Shown piece after piece: positions 18,438-27,924 of a DNA stretch of 64,000 bases. The notes under the pieces were generated by a model. It was given only the letters and a program-made list of their open reading frames with translations. It searched no databases and was not told the origin of the DNA. The stretch is from NCBI GenBank assembly GCA_021201815.1, contig JAJQEC010000051.1:32800-96799 (forward strand), given 5' to 3'. The position numbers and the translations under genes were made by a program. The DNA is from Candidatus Azobacteroides sp. Its GTDB lineage: Bacteria > Bacteroidota > Bacteroidia > Bacteroidales > WRGA01. Positions within the stretch are counted from its first letter, which is position 1, and each line of letters starts with the position of its first letter.

Positions 18438-19760
18438 ATGTATTCCAACAAACATATCGGGAAAGTTGCTTTTCCTGTTTTTCTAAGCCTCTTTGCCCAG
18501 AATATTATCAATATAACCAATACGGCTTTCCTGGGTCGGGTAGGAGAGGTGGAGCTGGGAGCTTCTGCTATCGGAGGAATATTCTACCTGGCAGTATATA
18601 TGCTGGGATTTGGTTTCAGCACAGGTTCACAGATACTTATTGCCCGTCGTAACGGAGAAAAGAATTACACTGAAATCGGACAGATAATGTTACAGGGAAC
18701 TGCTTTTCTATTATCTATTGCCGTGCTGTTATTCTTCCTTACGCATTTTCTATCCGGGATTCTTCTTCCGTTGATGGTAAGCTCCGAAGCTGTTTTTCAT
18801 GCCTCCATGGAATACCTGAATTACAGGGTATTCGGTTTTTTCTTTGCATTTATCAATGTGATGTTCCGGGCATTTTATGTCGGAATAACAAAGACAAAAG
18901 TCCTTACGATAAATGCATTTTTCATGATGGCTGTAAATGTTTTATTTGACTATGTACTTATCTTCGGTCGATTCGGATTTCCTGAACTCGGTGTGGCCGG
19001 TGCTGCTATCGGTTCGGTAGCAGCGGAAGCAACTTCTGTGATCTTTTTTATTATTTATACAGGTAAATTTATCAACATCCGCCAATATGGATTCCTGAAA
19101 AAGTTCCGCCTGAAAATAAGTGTGATCAAAAGAATCCTGAATATTTCCGTCTATACGATGATTCAGTCCTTTGTCTCTATCTCTACATGGTTTTTGTTCT
19201 TTATTGCGGTGGAACATCTGGGAGAGCAGGCACTTGCGGTATCCAATATTATCCGTAGCTTTTATATGTTCTTATTTATGCCGGCAAGCGCTTTATCCCT
19301 CACGGCAAATACCTTGGTCAGCAATTCAATAGGGGAGGGCAGAACAAATGAAGTACTCTCCCTCATTAAAAAAATCGTACGTATAAGTTTTTACCTTATC
19401 GTTCCTTTTATTCTGATTATTTTTATGTTTCCTCGGCTTCTGCTTTCTATTTATACAGATAATATGGCATTGATAGAAGCCTCCGTATCTTCCTTGTATG
19501 TGATTGCCGGAAGCTTTCTGGTATGTGCAGCCGGAAATATTTTATTCAATTCGGTATCAGGAACAGGAAACACACGGGCAGCCCTTATCATTGAAGTCTT
19601 TGCGCTTGCCTTTTATAGCTTATTTATCTTTTTTATTATCCATCATTTGCAAATGCCATTATATATTTGCTGGACAATAGAATTAGTATACTGGGGACTT
19701 ATTTTAATCTGTTGTTATTTCTATTTAAAGAATGGTTCCTGGAAGCGGAAAGTGATCTGA
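18438..19760 (+). CDS. MATE-family multidrug/organic cation efflux transporter
   Basis: The 440-residue protein has 12 predicted membrane segments in two halves and typical MATE features (IINITNTAFLGRVGEVELGASAIGG near the N-terminus; NTLVSNSIGEGRTNEV in the second half). MATE proteins export cationic drugs or metabolites using H+ or Na+ gradients. I chose the ATG at 18438 rather than a TTG 42 bp upstream because the extension would be translated from a low-complexity repeat and is not membrane-like in a family-consistent way. Substrate unknown; gyrA follows after 193 bp, probably from its own promoter. Confidence 0.88.
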   Translation: MYSNKHIGKVAFPVFLSLFAQNIINITNTAFLGRVGEVELGASAIGGIFYLAVYMLGFGFSTGSQILIARRNGEKNYTEIGQIMLQGTAFLLSIAVLLFFLTHFLSGILLPLMVSSEAVFHASMEYLNYRVFGFFFAFINVMFRAFYVGITKTKVLTINAFFMMAVNVLFDYVLIFGRFGFPELGVAGAAIGSVAAEATSVIFFIIYTGKFINIRQYGFLKKFRLKISVIKRILNISVYTMIQSFVSISTWFLFFIAVEHLGEQALAVSNIIRSFYMFLFMPASALSLTANTLVSNSIGEGRTNEVLSLIKKIVRISFYLIVPFILIIFMFPRLLLSIYTDNMALIEASVSSLYVIAGSFLVCAAGNILFNSVSGTGNTRAALIIEVFALAFYSLFIFFIIHHLQMPLYICWTIELVYWGLILICCYFYLKNGSWKRKVI

Positions 19761-19953
19761 AAAAATTATTTTCCCGGACGAAATCTTTCTAATATCCATT
19801 AATTGAAAAAAGTTCAGGAAAAAGGCCTATTATTTATTATTATTTAAGTTTTTACTGAGTGATTTTACTTAAAAAATTTTAAGGATCGAAAGGAAAATTG
19901 TATCTTAGCGGGAATTTTTGAATAAGCAAATAATATAACCAATATTTTTCTAA

Positions 19954-22470
19954 ATGGTTGATCAAGATAGAATTATAAAAATAAACATTGAAGATGAAAT
20001 GAAATCATCCTACATCGATTATTCGATGTCGGTGATTGTTTCGCGTGCATTACCCGATGTAAGGGATGGTTTTAAACCCGTACACCGCAGGGTACTCTTT
20101 GGAATGAACGAATTAGGCAATACTTCGGATAAACCTTACAAGAAATCTGCCAGAATTGTAGGGGAAGTATTAGGTAAGTATCACCCACACGGGGATAGCT
20201 CTGTTTATTTTGCCATGGTACGTATGGCACAAGAATGGTCTTTACGTTATACCTTGGTGGACGGACAGGGAAACTACGGTTCTGTTGACGGTGACCAACC
20301 GGCGGCAATGCGTTATACGGAAGCAAGATTAAGCAAGATGGCGGAGGAATTATTGAAAGACATCGATAAAGATACGGTTGACTTTCAACTTAATTTCGAC
20401 GATACGCTAAAAGAACCTACTGTTCTACCAACCCGTATTCCGAATTTATTGGTAAACGGAGCATCCGGTATCGCTGTAGGTATGGCTACAAATATGCCTC
20501 CTCATAACCTTTCGGAAGTAATAGATGCCACGATAGCCTATATCGATGACAACGAGATTGATACTGCCGGTTTAATGAAATATGTAAAAGCTCCCGATTT
20601 TCCTACCGGTGGATATATTTATGGGCTGGAAGGAGTAAAAGAGGCTTTTGAAACCGGACGTGGACGTGTGATTGTTCGAGCCAGAGCAGAAATTGAAACA
20701 GATAATAACCGGGACAAGATTATTGTTTCCGAAATACCATACCTGGTTAATAAAGCGGAATTAATAAAGCACATTGCAGACCTGGTTGAAGACAAACGAA
20801 TTGAAGGAATAACAAATATAAATGACGAATCCGACCGTCAGGGAATGCGGATTGTTATCGACATCCGAAGAGATGCAAACTCAAATGTCGTTTTAAACAA
20901 ACTGTATAAAATGACAGCCCTGCAAAGTTCTTTCAGTGTGAATAATATTGCACTGGTAAACGGCCGGCCTAAAATACTGAATCTGAAAGATATGATTTCG
21001 TGTTTTGTGGCACACCGTCATGATGTTGTAATTCGTCGAACCCAGTTCGAACTAAATGAAGCACAGAAACGTGCCCATATCCTTGAAGGATTAATTATTG
21101 CAAGTGATAATATCGATGAGGTTATTTCGATTATCCGTTCTTCTCAAAATCCGGAGCAGGCACGTGAACGCCTGATTGAAAGATTCGAACTGTCGGAAAT
21201 TCAGGCTCGTGCAATTGTAGAAATGCGGTTGAGACAACTTACCGGTCTTGAACAAGACAAGTTAAGAGCCGAATATGACCAGATCATGAAACTGATCGAT
21301 CACCTGAATCAGATCCTTGCGGATGAATCTTTGCGGATGCAGGTAATCAAAGATGAACTGACTGAGGTTAAAGAAAAATACGGAGACGAAAGAAGATCGG
21401 AAATTATTTATGCTTCGGAAGATTTTAATCCGGAAGATTTCTATGCGGATGATGAAATGATCATTACCATCTCCCATCTTGGATATATTAAAAGGACACC
21501 ACTTACCGAATTCCGTTCTCAAAACCGGGGTGGAGTAGGGTCCAAAGGAAGTGAAACAAGGGATGAAGACTTCGTAGAATATATCTATCCTGCTTCCATG
21601 CACAACACCATGTTGTTTTTTACACAAAAAGGAAGATGTTACTGGCTGAAAGTATACCAGATTCCGGAAGGAGCGAAGAATGCCAAAGGACGTGCTATCC
21701 AGAATATGCTTAATATTGAAGCGGATGATAAAGTAAATGCTTTTATCCGTATTAAGAAACTGAATGATGAAGAATTTATCAATTCCCATTATTTATTATT
21801 CTGTACAAAAAAAGGAGTGATCAAAAAGACTTCTCTTGCTGCTTATTCCCGCCCGAGACAAAATGGTGTAAATGCAATTACCATCCGGGAAGACGATCAG
21901 GTAATCCAGGTACGTATGACAGATGGCAACAACCAGATACTTATGGCAAACCGTAACGGAAGAGCGATCAGATTCCATGAAAGCGCGGTACGGGAAATGG
22001 GAAGAACAGCCACCGGAGTACGGGGTATGACACTGGATGACGACGGAAAAGATGAAGTAGTAGGCATGATTTGTATGAAAGACCTGCAAAAAGAGACCAT
22101 CATGGTAGTTTCTGAAAAGGGATATGGTAAACGCACCCGACTGGTAGATGAAGACGGGGAAGATGTATACCGTATCACAAATCGTGGCGGGAAAGGAGTA
22201 AAAACCATGAACATCACGGAAAAAACAGGAAAACTGGTTGCAATAAAAAGTGTAACGGATGAAAATGATTTGATGATTATTAATAAATCCGGTATTACAC
22301 TTCGCCTGAAAGTAGCAGATATGCGAATCATGGGTCGTGCAACACAGGGAGTACGATTAATAAATCTGGAAAAACGGAATGATGAAATAGCGTCTGTTTG
22401 TAAAGTATTATCAGAATCTGTGGAAGATATTGATATTGAAACAGAAACTATTCCCGAAGTAGAAGAATAA
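19954..22470 (+). CDS. gyrA: DNA gyrase subunit A
   Basis: The 838-residue protein is complete. The catalytic tyrosine is Y121 (AAMRYTE). The quinolone-resistance region reads [17 protein letters not shown] with Ser at position 82, the unmutated state at the position linked to resistance in Bacteroides; position 86 is Phe, as in that group. The C-terminal pinwheel domain contains the GyrA box ([10 protein letters not shown], about residues 521-530), which is needed for negative supercoiling and separates GyrA from ParC. The C-terminus is acidic. With GyrB it forms the A2B2 enzyme. A TPR-protein gene follows after 48 bp and may be co-transcribed. Confidence 0.98.
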   Translation: MVDQDRIIKINIEDEMKSSYIDYSMSVIVSRALPDVRDGFKPVHRRVLFGMNELGNTSDKPYKKSARIVGEVLGKYHPHGDSSVYFAMVRMAQEWSLRYTLVDGQGNYGSVDGDQPAAMRYTEARLSKMAEELLKDIDKDTVDFQLNFDDTLKEPTVLPTRIPNLLVNGASGIAVGMATNMPPHNLSEVIDATIAYIDDNEIDTAGLMKYVKAPDFPTGGYIYGLEGVKEAFETGRGRVIVRARAEIETDNNRDKIIVSEIPYLVNKAELIKHIADLVEDKRIEGITNINDESDRQGMRIVIDIRRDANSNVVLNKLYKMTALQSSFSVNNIALVNGRPKILNLKDMISCFVAHRHDVVIRRTQFELNEAQKRAHILEGLIIASDNIDEVISIIRSSQNPEQARERLIERFELSEIQARAIVEMRLRQLTGLEQDKLRAEYDQIMKLIDHLNQILADESLRMQVIKDELTEVKEKYGDERRSEIIYASEDFNPEDFYADDEMIITISHLGYIKRTPLTEFRSQNRGGVGSKGSETRDEDFVEYIYPASMHNTMLFFTQKGRCYWLKVYQIPEGAKNAKGRAIQNMLNIEADDKVNAFIRIKKLNDEEFINSHYLLFCTKKGVIKKTSLAAYSRPRQNGVNAITIREDDQVIQVRMTDGNNQILMANRNGRAIRFHESAVREMGRTATGVRGMTLDDDGKDEVVGMICMKDLQKETIMVVSEKGYGKRTRLVDEDGEDVYRITNRGGKGVKTMNITEKTGKLVAIKSVTDENDLMIINKSGITLRLKVADMRIMGRATQGVRLINLEKRNDEIASVCKVLSESVEDIDIETETIPEVEE

Positions 22471-22518
22471 TCATACAGCTCAGTTTTAATTTAAATCATT
22501 AATATAAAAATTAGCGTA

Positions 22519-23730
22519 ATGAAAAAGATTTTTTTATCAGCTATTTTATGCTTAGCCATGGGTACTGCCTTTGCCCAGAAAGACAATCTGAAAGAGGTAA
22601 AAAAGGCATTGGATGCAGTTACTCCCGATTATGAAGCAGTACAAAGCAAAATAAGCAGTATGCTTACAAACCCGGAAACAGCGAATGACCCTGAAGCATG
22701 GTTTGTGGCCGGCTCTTTTGAAGATAAAATATTCAGTACGGAGAACAACAAAACCCTTTTACAGCAGACACCGGATGAACCGCTTATGTATAAGGCATTA
22801 TTCAAATCCTATGACTATTTTGTCAAAGCAATAGAGCTGGAAAAAATTCCTAACGAAAAAGGAAAAGTGAACAACAAATACACAAAACAGATAAAGGCAA
22901 TTCTGAAAATCAATCAGCCTTATTTTGTGAATGCAGGAGCTTATTATTATGATAATGGTGACTATGGAACAGCTTACGAAGCATTTAAGCTTTTCCTGGA
23001 TATTCAGAACCTGGATATTTTCAAGTCCGAAGCATTAATGGCTGATAGTGTATATAATCAGATAAAATTATATGCTGCTTTATCTTCTTCTTATAATGAA
23101 GATATCCCTGCGGCAGTTGTATTACTGGAAGATCTGAAGACAAAAGATTACGAAACAGAACAGGTATATACGGCTCTGGCCCAGAATTACCAGATAATGG
23201 GAGATTCCGTAAAGTATGCCGCAACGTTAAAAGAAGGGGTTAGTAAACTTCCTGACAGCCGTTTCTTTCTGGAAAGTATGATTAACATGTATATCAATTC
23301 CGGTCAGATAGACGAAGCAATGAAATACCTGGATGATGCGATTGCAAAAAATCCTACTGTTCCAGAATACTGGCGAGTAAAAGGAGACTTGTATGAAACA
23401 GAAATAAAAGATGTGGACAAAGCGCTTGAAGCTTTTGAACAATCTCTTAATATTGATCCTACTTATGCAAGAGGTATTGCAGGCATAGGTCGTCTTTATT
23501 ATAATCAGGGATTCAATTTACAACAAAAGGCAAACGAACTAAGCTTTAAAGAAGCGCAGGTTGTGCAGGAAGAAGTAAACGAATATTATAAAAAAGCATT
23601 GCCTTACCTGGAAAAAGCACATCAGCTTGACCCGGATGACAGGCAATACATCATGGCATTATATGCTGTTTACTATGCATTGAAAATGCCGGAAGTAGAA
23701 GAGATGGAAAAATTACTGAATGGCGAATAA
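22519..23730 (+). CDS. Exported tetratricopeptide-repeat protein
   Basis: The 403-residue protein has a signal peptide (MKKIFLSAILCLAMGTAFAQ) followed by helical TPR units, clearest at about residues 230-330 (MYINSGQIDEAMKYLDDAIAKNPTVPEYWRVKGDLY, then a copy with DKALEAFEQSLNIDPTYARGIAGIGRLY) and again near 370. TPRs scaffold protein-protein contacts, so this is probably a periplasmic adaptor. No enzymatic motif. It follows gyrA by 48 bp and has a strong terminator after it; an operon with gyrA is possible. Partner unknown. Confidence 0.8.
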   Translation: MKKIFLSAILCLAMGTAFAQKDNLKEVKKALDAVTPDYEAVQSKISSMLTNPETANDPEAWFVAGSFEDKIFSTENNKTLLQQTPDEPLMYKALFKSYDYFVKAIELEKIPNEKGKVNNKYTKQIKAILKINQPYFVNAGAYYYDNGDYGTAYEAFKLFLDIQNLDIFKSEALMADSVYNQIKLYAALSSSYNEDIPAAVVLLEDLKTKDYETEQVYTALAQNYQIMGDSVKYAATLKEGVSKLPDSRFFLESMINMYINSGQIDEAMKYLDDAIAKNPTVPEYWRVKGDLYETEIKDVDKALEAFEQSLNIDPTYARGIAGIGRLYYNQGFNLQQKANELSFKEAQVVQEEVNEYYKKALPYLEKAHQLDPDDRQYIMALYAVYYALKMPEVEEMEKLLNGE

Positions 23731-23755
23731 TTGCCTTATATAAATGAACAAAAGG

Positions 23756-23796
23756 GCAGTAAAGTTTTGTTATATGGAAAACTTTACTGCTTTTTT
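23756..23796 (+). terminator. Terminator after the TPR-protein gene
   Basis: A 13-bp perfect stem (23756-23768 with 23778-23790) is followed by six T residues, a strong intrinsic terminator. Confidence 0.88.
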
Positions 23797-23821
23797 ATAG
23801 TGCCTACATAATAAAGAAATA

Positions 23822-24604
23822 ATGAGTCAGAATCTTATTGTAAAAAGAACTAAAATAACTCTCCGAACAATTTTTGGATTAGGCCCGGTACAGGGAGTAA
23901 AAGTACTTTCTAAAATGTTATTTAAAAATACTGATAAAGTCAATTTACCCGGAATTAAATATCCTATCTCTTTACGGCCGGATACTACTGACTATGATGT
24001 TTTTTATCAGTTATTTTCCAAATCGGAATATGATCTTCCCATTCCTATTGATTTTGAACCCAGATTGATCATTGATGCCGGAGCGAATATCGGTCTGACT
24101 GCAGTTTATTTCAAAAATAAATTTCCGGATGCTACTATTATCTCTATTGAACCGGACAATGAGAATTTCGAAATGCTGAAAAAAAACACAGCTCAGTACG
24201 ACAATGTCTATCTGGAAAAAGCCGGCCTATGGAACAAAGAGACCTACATTACCGTAAAAGATACATACGGATTAGGGGCCCATGGCATGATTGTCAAAGA
24301 AAATGACCATCCCGTGGAAAACTCATTGAAAGCTGTAACCATCGACGGATTATTGAAAAAATATAATTTGACAGATCAACGAATTGATATTCTGAAAGTA
24401 GATATTGAAACATCCGAAAAACATTTTTTCGCTTCCAATTATGAATCCTGGCTTCCGAAAACAAAGTTACTGATTGTCGAATTACATGATATTATTGAAA
24501 AAGGTTGCGCACAAGCCTTTTTTAACGCGATCTGTCGGAGTCTCCCGAACTTTTCGTTTCATATGAAAGGTGAAAATGTAATTGTTATCAACGAAGATAT
24601 TTAA
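23822..24604 (+). CDS. FkbM-family SAM-dependent methyltransferase
   Basis: The 260-residue protein has a class I methyltransferase core: LIIDAGANIGLTAVYF (motif I, about residues 80-95), IISIEPDNENFEMLKKN (acidic residue binding the SAM ribose), and later IDILKVDIETSEKHFF and LLIVELHD, the layout of the FkbM family. FkbM enzymes O-methylate hydroxyls, often on sugars or polyketides. FkbM genes usually lie in glycan or natural-product clusters; here it stands alone between terminators, so the acceptor cannot be inferred. Confidence 0.85.
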   Translation: MSQNLIVKRTKITLRTIFGLGPVQGVKVLSKMLFKNTDKVNLPGIKYPISLRPDTTDYDVFYQLFSKSEYDLPIPIDFEPRLIIDAGANIGLTAVYFKNKFPDATIISIEPDNENFEMLKKNTAQYDNVYLEKAGLWNKETYITVKDTYGLGAHGMIVKENDHPVENSLKAVTIDGLLKKYNLTDQRIDILKVDIETSEKHFFASNYESWLPKTKLLIVELHDIIEKGCAQAFFNAICRSLPNFSFHMKGENVIVINEDI

Positions 24605-24626
24605 TTTATCGGCTTAAAACTATCAT

Positions 24627-24665
24627 TAAAAAGCTTACCGAAAGTAATTTCCGGTGAGCTTTTTC
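24627..24665 (+). terminator. Terminator after the FkbM gene
   Basis: AAAAAGCTTACCG (24627-24639) pairs with CGGTGAGCTTTTT (24653-24665) with one G-T wobble, and ends in a T-run. Confidence 0.8.
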
Positions 24666-24716
24666 TTTTCTATCCATCGTCCCGTTCCTTCATAAAACTT
24701 TTCAGCAATTCATTTG

Positions 24717-24735
24717 TTTACATTAATAATGTAAA
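24717..24735. promoter_or_regulatory. Palindrome just upstream of the carbonic anhydrase gene
   Basis: TTTACATT (24717-24724) and AATGTAAA (24728-24735) form an 8-bp inverted repeat around AAT, ending 14 bp before the ATG. It may be an operator or an mRNA hairpin next to the start codon. No known regulator site is matched. Confidence 0.35.
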
Positions 24736-24749
24736 AAATGGTTTAATGT

Positions 24750-25511
24750 ATGAATAAAGACAGAATTTTTTCCGCCTGGGGGACTTACTTTCTGGCAGTA
24801 CTACTTTTAGTAGCTGCCTGTTCCAAAAAAAGCAAAGAGTTACCTGAAGACGAAATAATGATCGATCAGGAGGAAATTCTTTCAAATCCTGTTCTTTCTC
24901 AGGAAGAACAGGAAAAACTTACCCCACAAGATGTATTACGGATTTTAAAAGCCGGAAACGACGATTTTGTAAACGACAATCTGACAATAAGAAATAATAC
25001 GGAAAGAGTAAGAGAAGCCGCCCTGGGACAATATCCTAAAGCAGTTATTCTTTCCTGCCTTGATTCAAGAGTACCGGTGGAAGATGTATTTCACAGGGGA
25101 ATCGGAGATATATTTGTTGCCCGTGTAGCAGGTAATATTGTAAATGAAGATATTCTCGGAAGTCTGGAATACGCCTGTAAAGTCTCCGGATCTAAAGTCA
25201 TTCTTGTATTAGGTCATGAATATTGTGGCGCTATTAAATCAGCAATTGACAGTGTAGAATTAGGAAACATTACCGCTCTTTTAAATAAGATTCATCCGGC
25301 AATTGAACAAACTTCCGGCAAATTTAACGGAAAAAAGACATCCGGGAATCCGGAATTTGTAGATGCGGTTTGCCGCCAAAATGTAAAGCACTCGATGAAT
25401 GAAATAAGGGAAAAAAGTCCGATCCTATCGGAAATGGAAAAGAATAAGGAAATAATGATCGTCGGAGGAATCTACGATATGAAAACCGGAAAAGTAAACT
25501 TTTTTCTTTAA
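24750..25511 (+). CDS. Beta-class carbonic anhydrase with lipoprotein signal
   Basis: The 253-residue protein interconverts CO2 and bicarbonate. Zinc and catalytic residues of beta-carbonic anhydrases are all present: C103, D105 and R107 (SCLDSRVPVE), H156 and C159 (GHEYCGA). Before the catalytic domain is a lipoprotein signal ending in LLLVAACSKKSK with the acylated cysteine at C24, so the enzyme is probably lipid-anchored in the envelope, not cytoplasmic. The residues after the cysteine are basic, unlike the acidic surface-export signal of Bacteroidota lipoproteins, favouring the periplasmic face. An 18-bp-scale palindrome lies upstream. It appears to be a single-gene unit or the first gene before the DUF937 gene (73-bp gap). 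Confidence 0.9.
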   Translation: MNKDRIFSAWGTYFLAVLLLVAACSKKSKELPEDEIMIDQEEILSNPVLSQEEQEKLTPQDVLRILKAGNDDFVNDNLTIRNNTERVREAALGQYPKAVILSCLDSRVPVEDVFHRGIGDIFVARVAGNIVNEDILGSLEYACKVSGSKVILVLGHEYCGAIKSAIDSVELGNITALLNKIHPAIEQTSGKFNGKKTSGNPEFVDAVCRQNVKHSMNEIREKSPILSEMEKNKEIMIVGGIYDMKTGKVNFFL

Positions 25512-25584
25512 AATATTTCAATTATTCTTTTATTCATCAATAGCATATATAAAAGCATTTTTAATCAACTAAAAACAAAAAAGT

Positions 25585-26151
25585 ATGATAAATAATTTAA
25601 TGGAACTGGTTCAACAATTTACCGGAAATACAGTAAATAATAATCCGGATATTCCGCAGGAGAAAAAAGGGACAGTAGTACAGTCAGCTGCAGAAGGAAT
25701 CTTCAACGGATTAAGAAATCAGGCAAGCGGAGGAGATCTCGGTCAAATCTTAAACTTATTCGGTTCCAGAGGGAATAATGTAAGTAATTCTCTTTCTCAA
25801 AATATTCAGTCATCTGTTATTTCTTCACTGATGAGTAAAGCCGGTATCAATAACCAACTGGCGCAAAATCTTGCCGGACAAATCGTACCGAATGTACTTG
25901 GATTAATGTCAAAAAAAGCAGCCGATCCCAACAACAGCCAATATAATGTAAATGGAATCCTTAGTTCCATCACCGGAGGCAAAACAAATGGAATTGACAT
26001 TCAGGGTTTATTAAACAAATATACCGGAGGAGAAGATGGTAAATTCGATATGAACGATATTATGCATCTGATTAGCGGAAATAATAAAGAACAAGGAAAC
26101 TCCGACGGAGGTATTTTAAGTTCCTTGGGAGGATTATTAGGGAATAAATAA
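25585..26151 (+). CDS. DUF937-like Gly/Asn-rich protein
   Basis: The 188-residue protein has no signal peptide or membrane helix and resembles DUF937 proteins: a helical repeat with QSSVISSLMSKAGINNQLAQNLAGQIVPNVLGLMSKK (about residues 72-110) and a glycine-rich end (GGILSSLGGLLGNK). In this group, related proteins often have the same GGxLxxLGGLLG tail. Function is unknown. It lies between the carbonic anhydrase gene and a bidirectional terminator. Confidence 0.7.
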   Translation: MINNLMELVQQFTGNTVNNNPDIPQEKKGTVVQSAAEGIFNGLRNQASGGDLGQILNLFGSRGNNVSNSLSQNIQSSVISSLMSKAGINNQLAQNLAGQIVPNVLGLMSKKAADPNNSQYNVNGILSSITGGKTNGIDIQGLLNKYTGGEDGKFDMNDIMHLISGNNKEQGNSDGGILSSLGGLLGNK

Positions 26152-26168
26152 GTTTATATTTTTGCAAA

Positions 26169-26200
26169 AAAACGGTTTACTTTGATAAGTAAACCGTTTT
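26169..26200. terminator. Bidirectional terminator between DUF937 gene and spt
   Basis: A 14-bp perfect stem (26169-26182 with 26187-26200, TGAT loop) with an A-run before and T-rich DNA after, between two convergent genes. Confidence 0.85.
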
Positions 26201-26220
26201 CTATTTTTATGGCAATTTTC

Positions 26221-27441
26221 TTATTCGGCAGAAACAACAGCCTGTGGCATTTCTGCAGGAATAACATTATATTTTTTAAAACACTTTTCTACTTTGCCGA
26301 TTGCATAATCCAGCTGTTCCATCGTATGAGTAGCCATTAAAGAAAAACGGATCAACGTATCATCCGGGGACACTGCCGGGGACACAACCGGATTAACGAA
26401 TATTCCTTCATCCATTAACTCTCTGGTAATACGGAATGTCTTTTCGTTATCCCTGATATAAAGAGGAATAATGGGTGTTTGTGTATTACCGATCTCACAG
26501 CCAAGCTGTCTGAATCCGGTTAATGCGTAATTAGTTAATTTCCACAGATGTTCTATCCGCTCAGGCTCATTGAGCATAATATCCAGTGCTGCAGAAGCTG
26601 CTCCGATAGATGCAGGCGTACAACTGGCACTAAAAATATAAGACCGGGAATTATGCCTAAGATACTCGGTAATGGTTTTGTTTGCAGCAATAAAGCCACC
26701 CAGGGAAGCAAAAGATTTACTAAAAGTACCCATTATCAGGTCGACATCATTTGTCAGACCGAAATGATTGCATGTCCCTCTTCCGTTTCTACCCAATACA
26801 CCGATACCGTGTGCCTCATCTACCATAATGGAAGCGTTGTATTTTTTTGCCAGGTCCACAATAACCGGTAAGTTCGCAATATCACCTTCCATACTGAATA
26901 CTCCATCCATAACAATCAGCTTGACTTTGTCAATATCACAGGATTTCAATACTTTCTCCAGTGATTCCATATCGTTATGTTTGTATTTCAGTGCATTTGA
27001 AAAAGAAAGCCTTCTTCCTTCAATGATAGAAGCATGATCCAGATCGTCCAGTATAATATATTCACCACGACCCGTTAAGCAGGAAACAACTCCTAAATTA
27101 ACCTGAAATCCGGTAGAATAGATGATCGCATCTTCTTTATCTACAAATTCCGCCAACCGGCGTTCTAATTCAACGTGAATATCTAGTGTTCCATTTAAAA
27201 AACGAGAGCCGGCACATCCGGTACCATATCTTTTGGTAGCTTCGATGGCGGCTTCCTTTACTTTGGGATGGTTGGTTAATCCTAAATAGCTGTTTGAACC
27301 GAACATTAAGACCTTTTTGCCTCCAATGACAACTTCTGTATCCTGTTCGCTTTGAATTTCCCGAAAATAAGGATAAATCCCCATCTCTTTTACAATCCGG
27401 GAATCATCATATTTCGCCAATTTCTGTTCTAATAAATTCAT
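26221..27441 (-). CDS. spt: Serine palmitoyltransferase (alpha-oxoamine synthase family)
   Basis: The 406-residue PLP enzyme joins serine and an acyl-CoA to give 3-ketosphinganine, the first step of bacterial sphingolipid synthesis. Alpha-oxoamine synthase features: H136 (LDDLDHASII), D208 and H211 (MVDEAHGIG), and the PLP-binding lysine K242 in GTFSKSFASLGGF. The N-terminus (GIYPYFREIQSEQDTEVVIGGKKVLMFGSNSYLGL) resembles the Bacteroides SPT rather than BioF or KBL, and no biotin genes are nearby. It is soluble and homodimeric in known bacterial cases. It has its own promoter (27534-27562). Alternative: another alpha-oxoamine synthase, less likely. Confidence 0.85.
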   Translation of the reverse strand: MNLLEQKLAKYDDSRIVKEMGIYPYFREIQSEQDTEVVIGGKKVLMFGSNSYLGLTNHPKVKEAAIEATKRYGTGCAGSRFLNGTLDIHVELERRLAEFVDKEDAIIYSTGFQVNLGVVSCLTGRGEYIILDDLDHASIIEGRRLSFSNALKYKHNDMESLEKVLKSCDIDKVKLIVMDGVFSMEGDIANLPVIVDLAKKYNASIMVDEAHGIGVLGRNGRGTCNHFGLTNDVDLIMGTFSKSFASLGGFIAANKTITEYLRHNSRSYIFSASCTPASIGAASAALDIMLNEPERIEHLWKLTNYALTGFRQLGCEIGNTQTPIIPLYIRDNEKTFRITRELMDEGIFVNPVVSPAVSPDDTLIRFSLMATHTMEQLDYAIGKVEKCFKKYNVIPAEMPQAVVSAE

Positions 27442-27533
27442 ATAATCCTGTTAACTTTTAACAAATTCATTTTCATACGAATGTTTTTCTCTTTTTGCAG
27501 TATTTGAAAAAACATCACTAAAAAACAGGCTGG

Positions 27534-27562
27534 CAAAAATACTAAAAAAATCTAAACACAAA
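27534..27562 (-). promoter_or_regulatory. spt promoter
   Basis: On the minus strand TTTG (27559-27562), a 17-bp spacer and TATTTTTG (27534-27541) match the Bacteroidota -33/-7 pattern, about 93 bp before the spt ATG. Confidence 0.58.
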
Positions 27563-27801
27563 CCAAAATCGATTAAAATGTTTGGTTAAATGCACTTGTT
27601 TTTTGAAATATGTTCTTCCATAGCATTATTTATAGACAAAAATAAACAATTTTATAGTAGAAAGAAACAATTTTAACCAAAACCTGACTTTCAAAACCTG
27701 ATTTTTACCTGATAAATATAATAAAGACTTTAAATTATATGGTCTGGGAATAATGCAAAAATTTTTCCTGAGAGTTTATTATTAAAAAAAAGCAAAAAAA
27801 C

Positions 27802-27832
27802 TTGACTTCCGGATAAAAAAGCAGTATCTTTA
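27802..27832 (+). promoter_or_regulatory. Orphan promoter module upstream of the 22-bp dyad array
   Basis: TTGAC (27802-27806) and TATCTTTA (27825-27832) are spaced as in a Bacteroidota promoter, with the last -7 base A instead of G. It points into a gene-free region. It aligns without gaps to the promoter at 52957-52987, including bases outside the consensus. Confidence 0.5.
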
Positions 27833-27924
27833 TATGCAGGGAAGAACTTATTATTTAAGAAATATATTTTGTCACCATATAATCTCTGGCTGCTATTTGA
27901 GGGTGTTCATGTCCTTCTTTCTGC

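Noticed and set aside
19954..22470. Quinolone-resistance mutation in GyrA
   Set aside because: Ser82 is retained; Phe86 is the usual residue in Bacteroidales and not a resistance change.
26221..27441. BioF or KBL (biotin or threonine pathway)
   Set aside because: The N-terminal region matches the Bacteroides serine palmitoyltransferase pattern, and no biotin or threonine genes are nearby.
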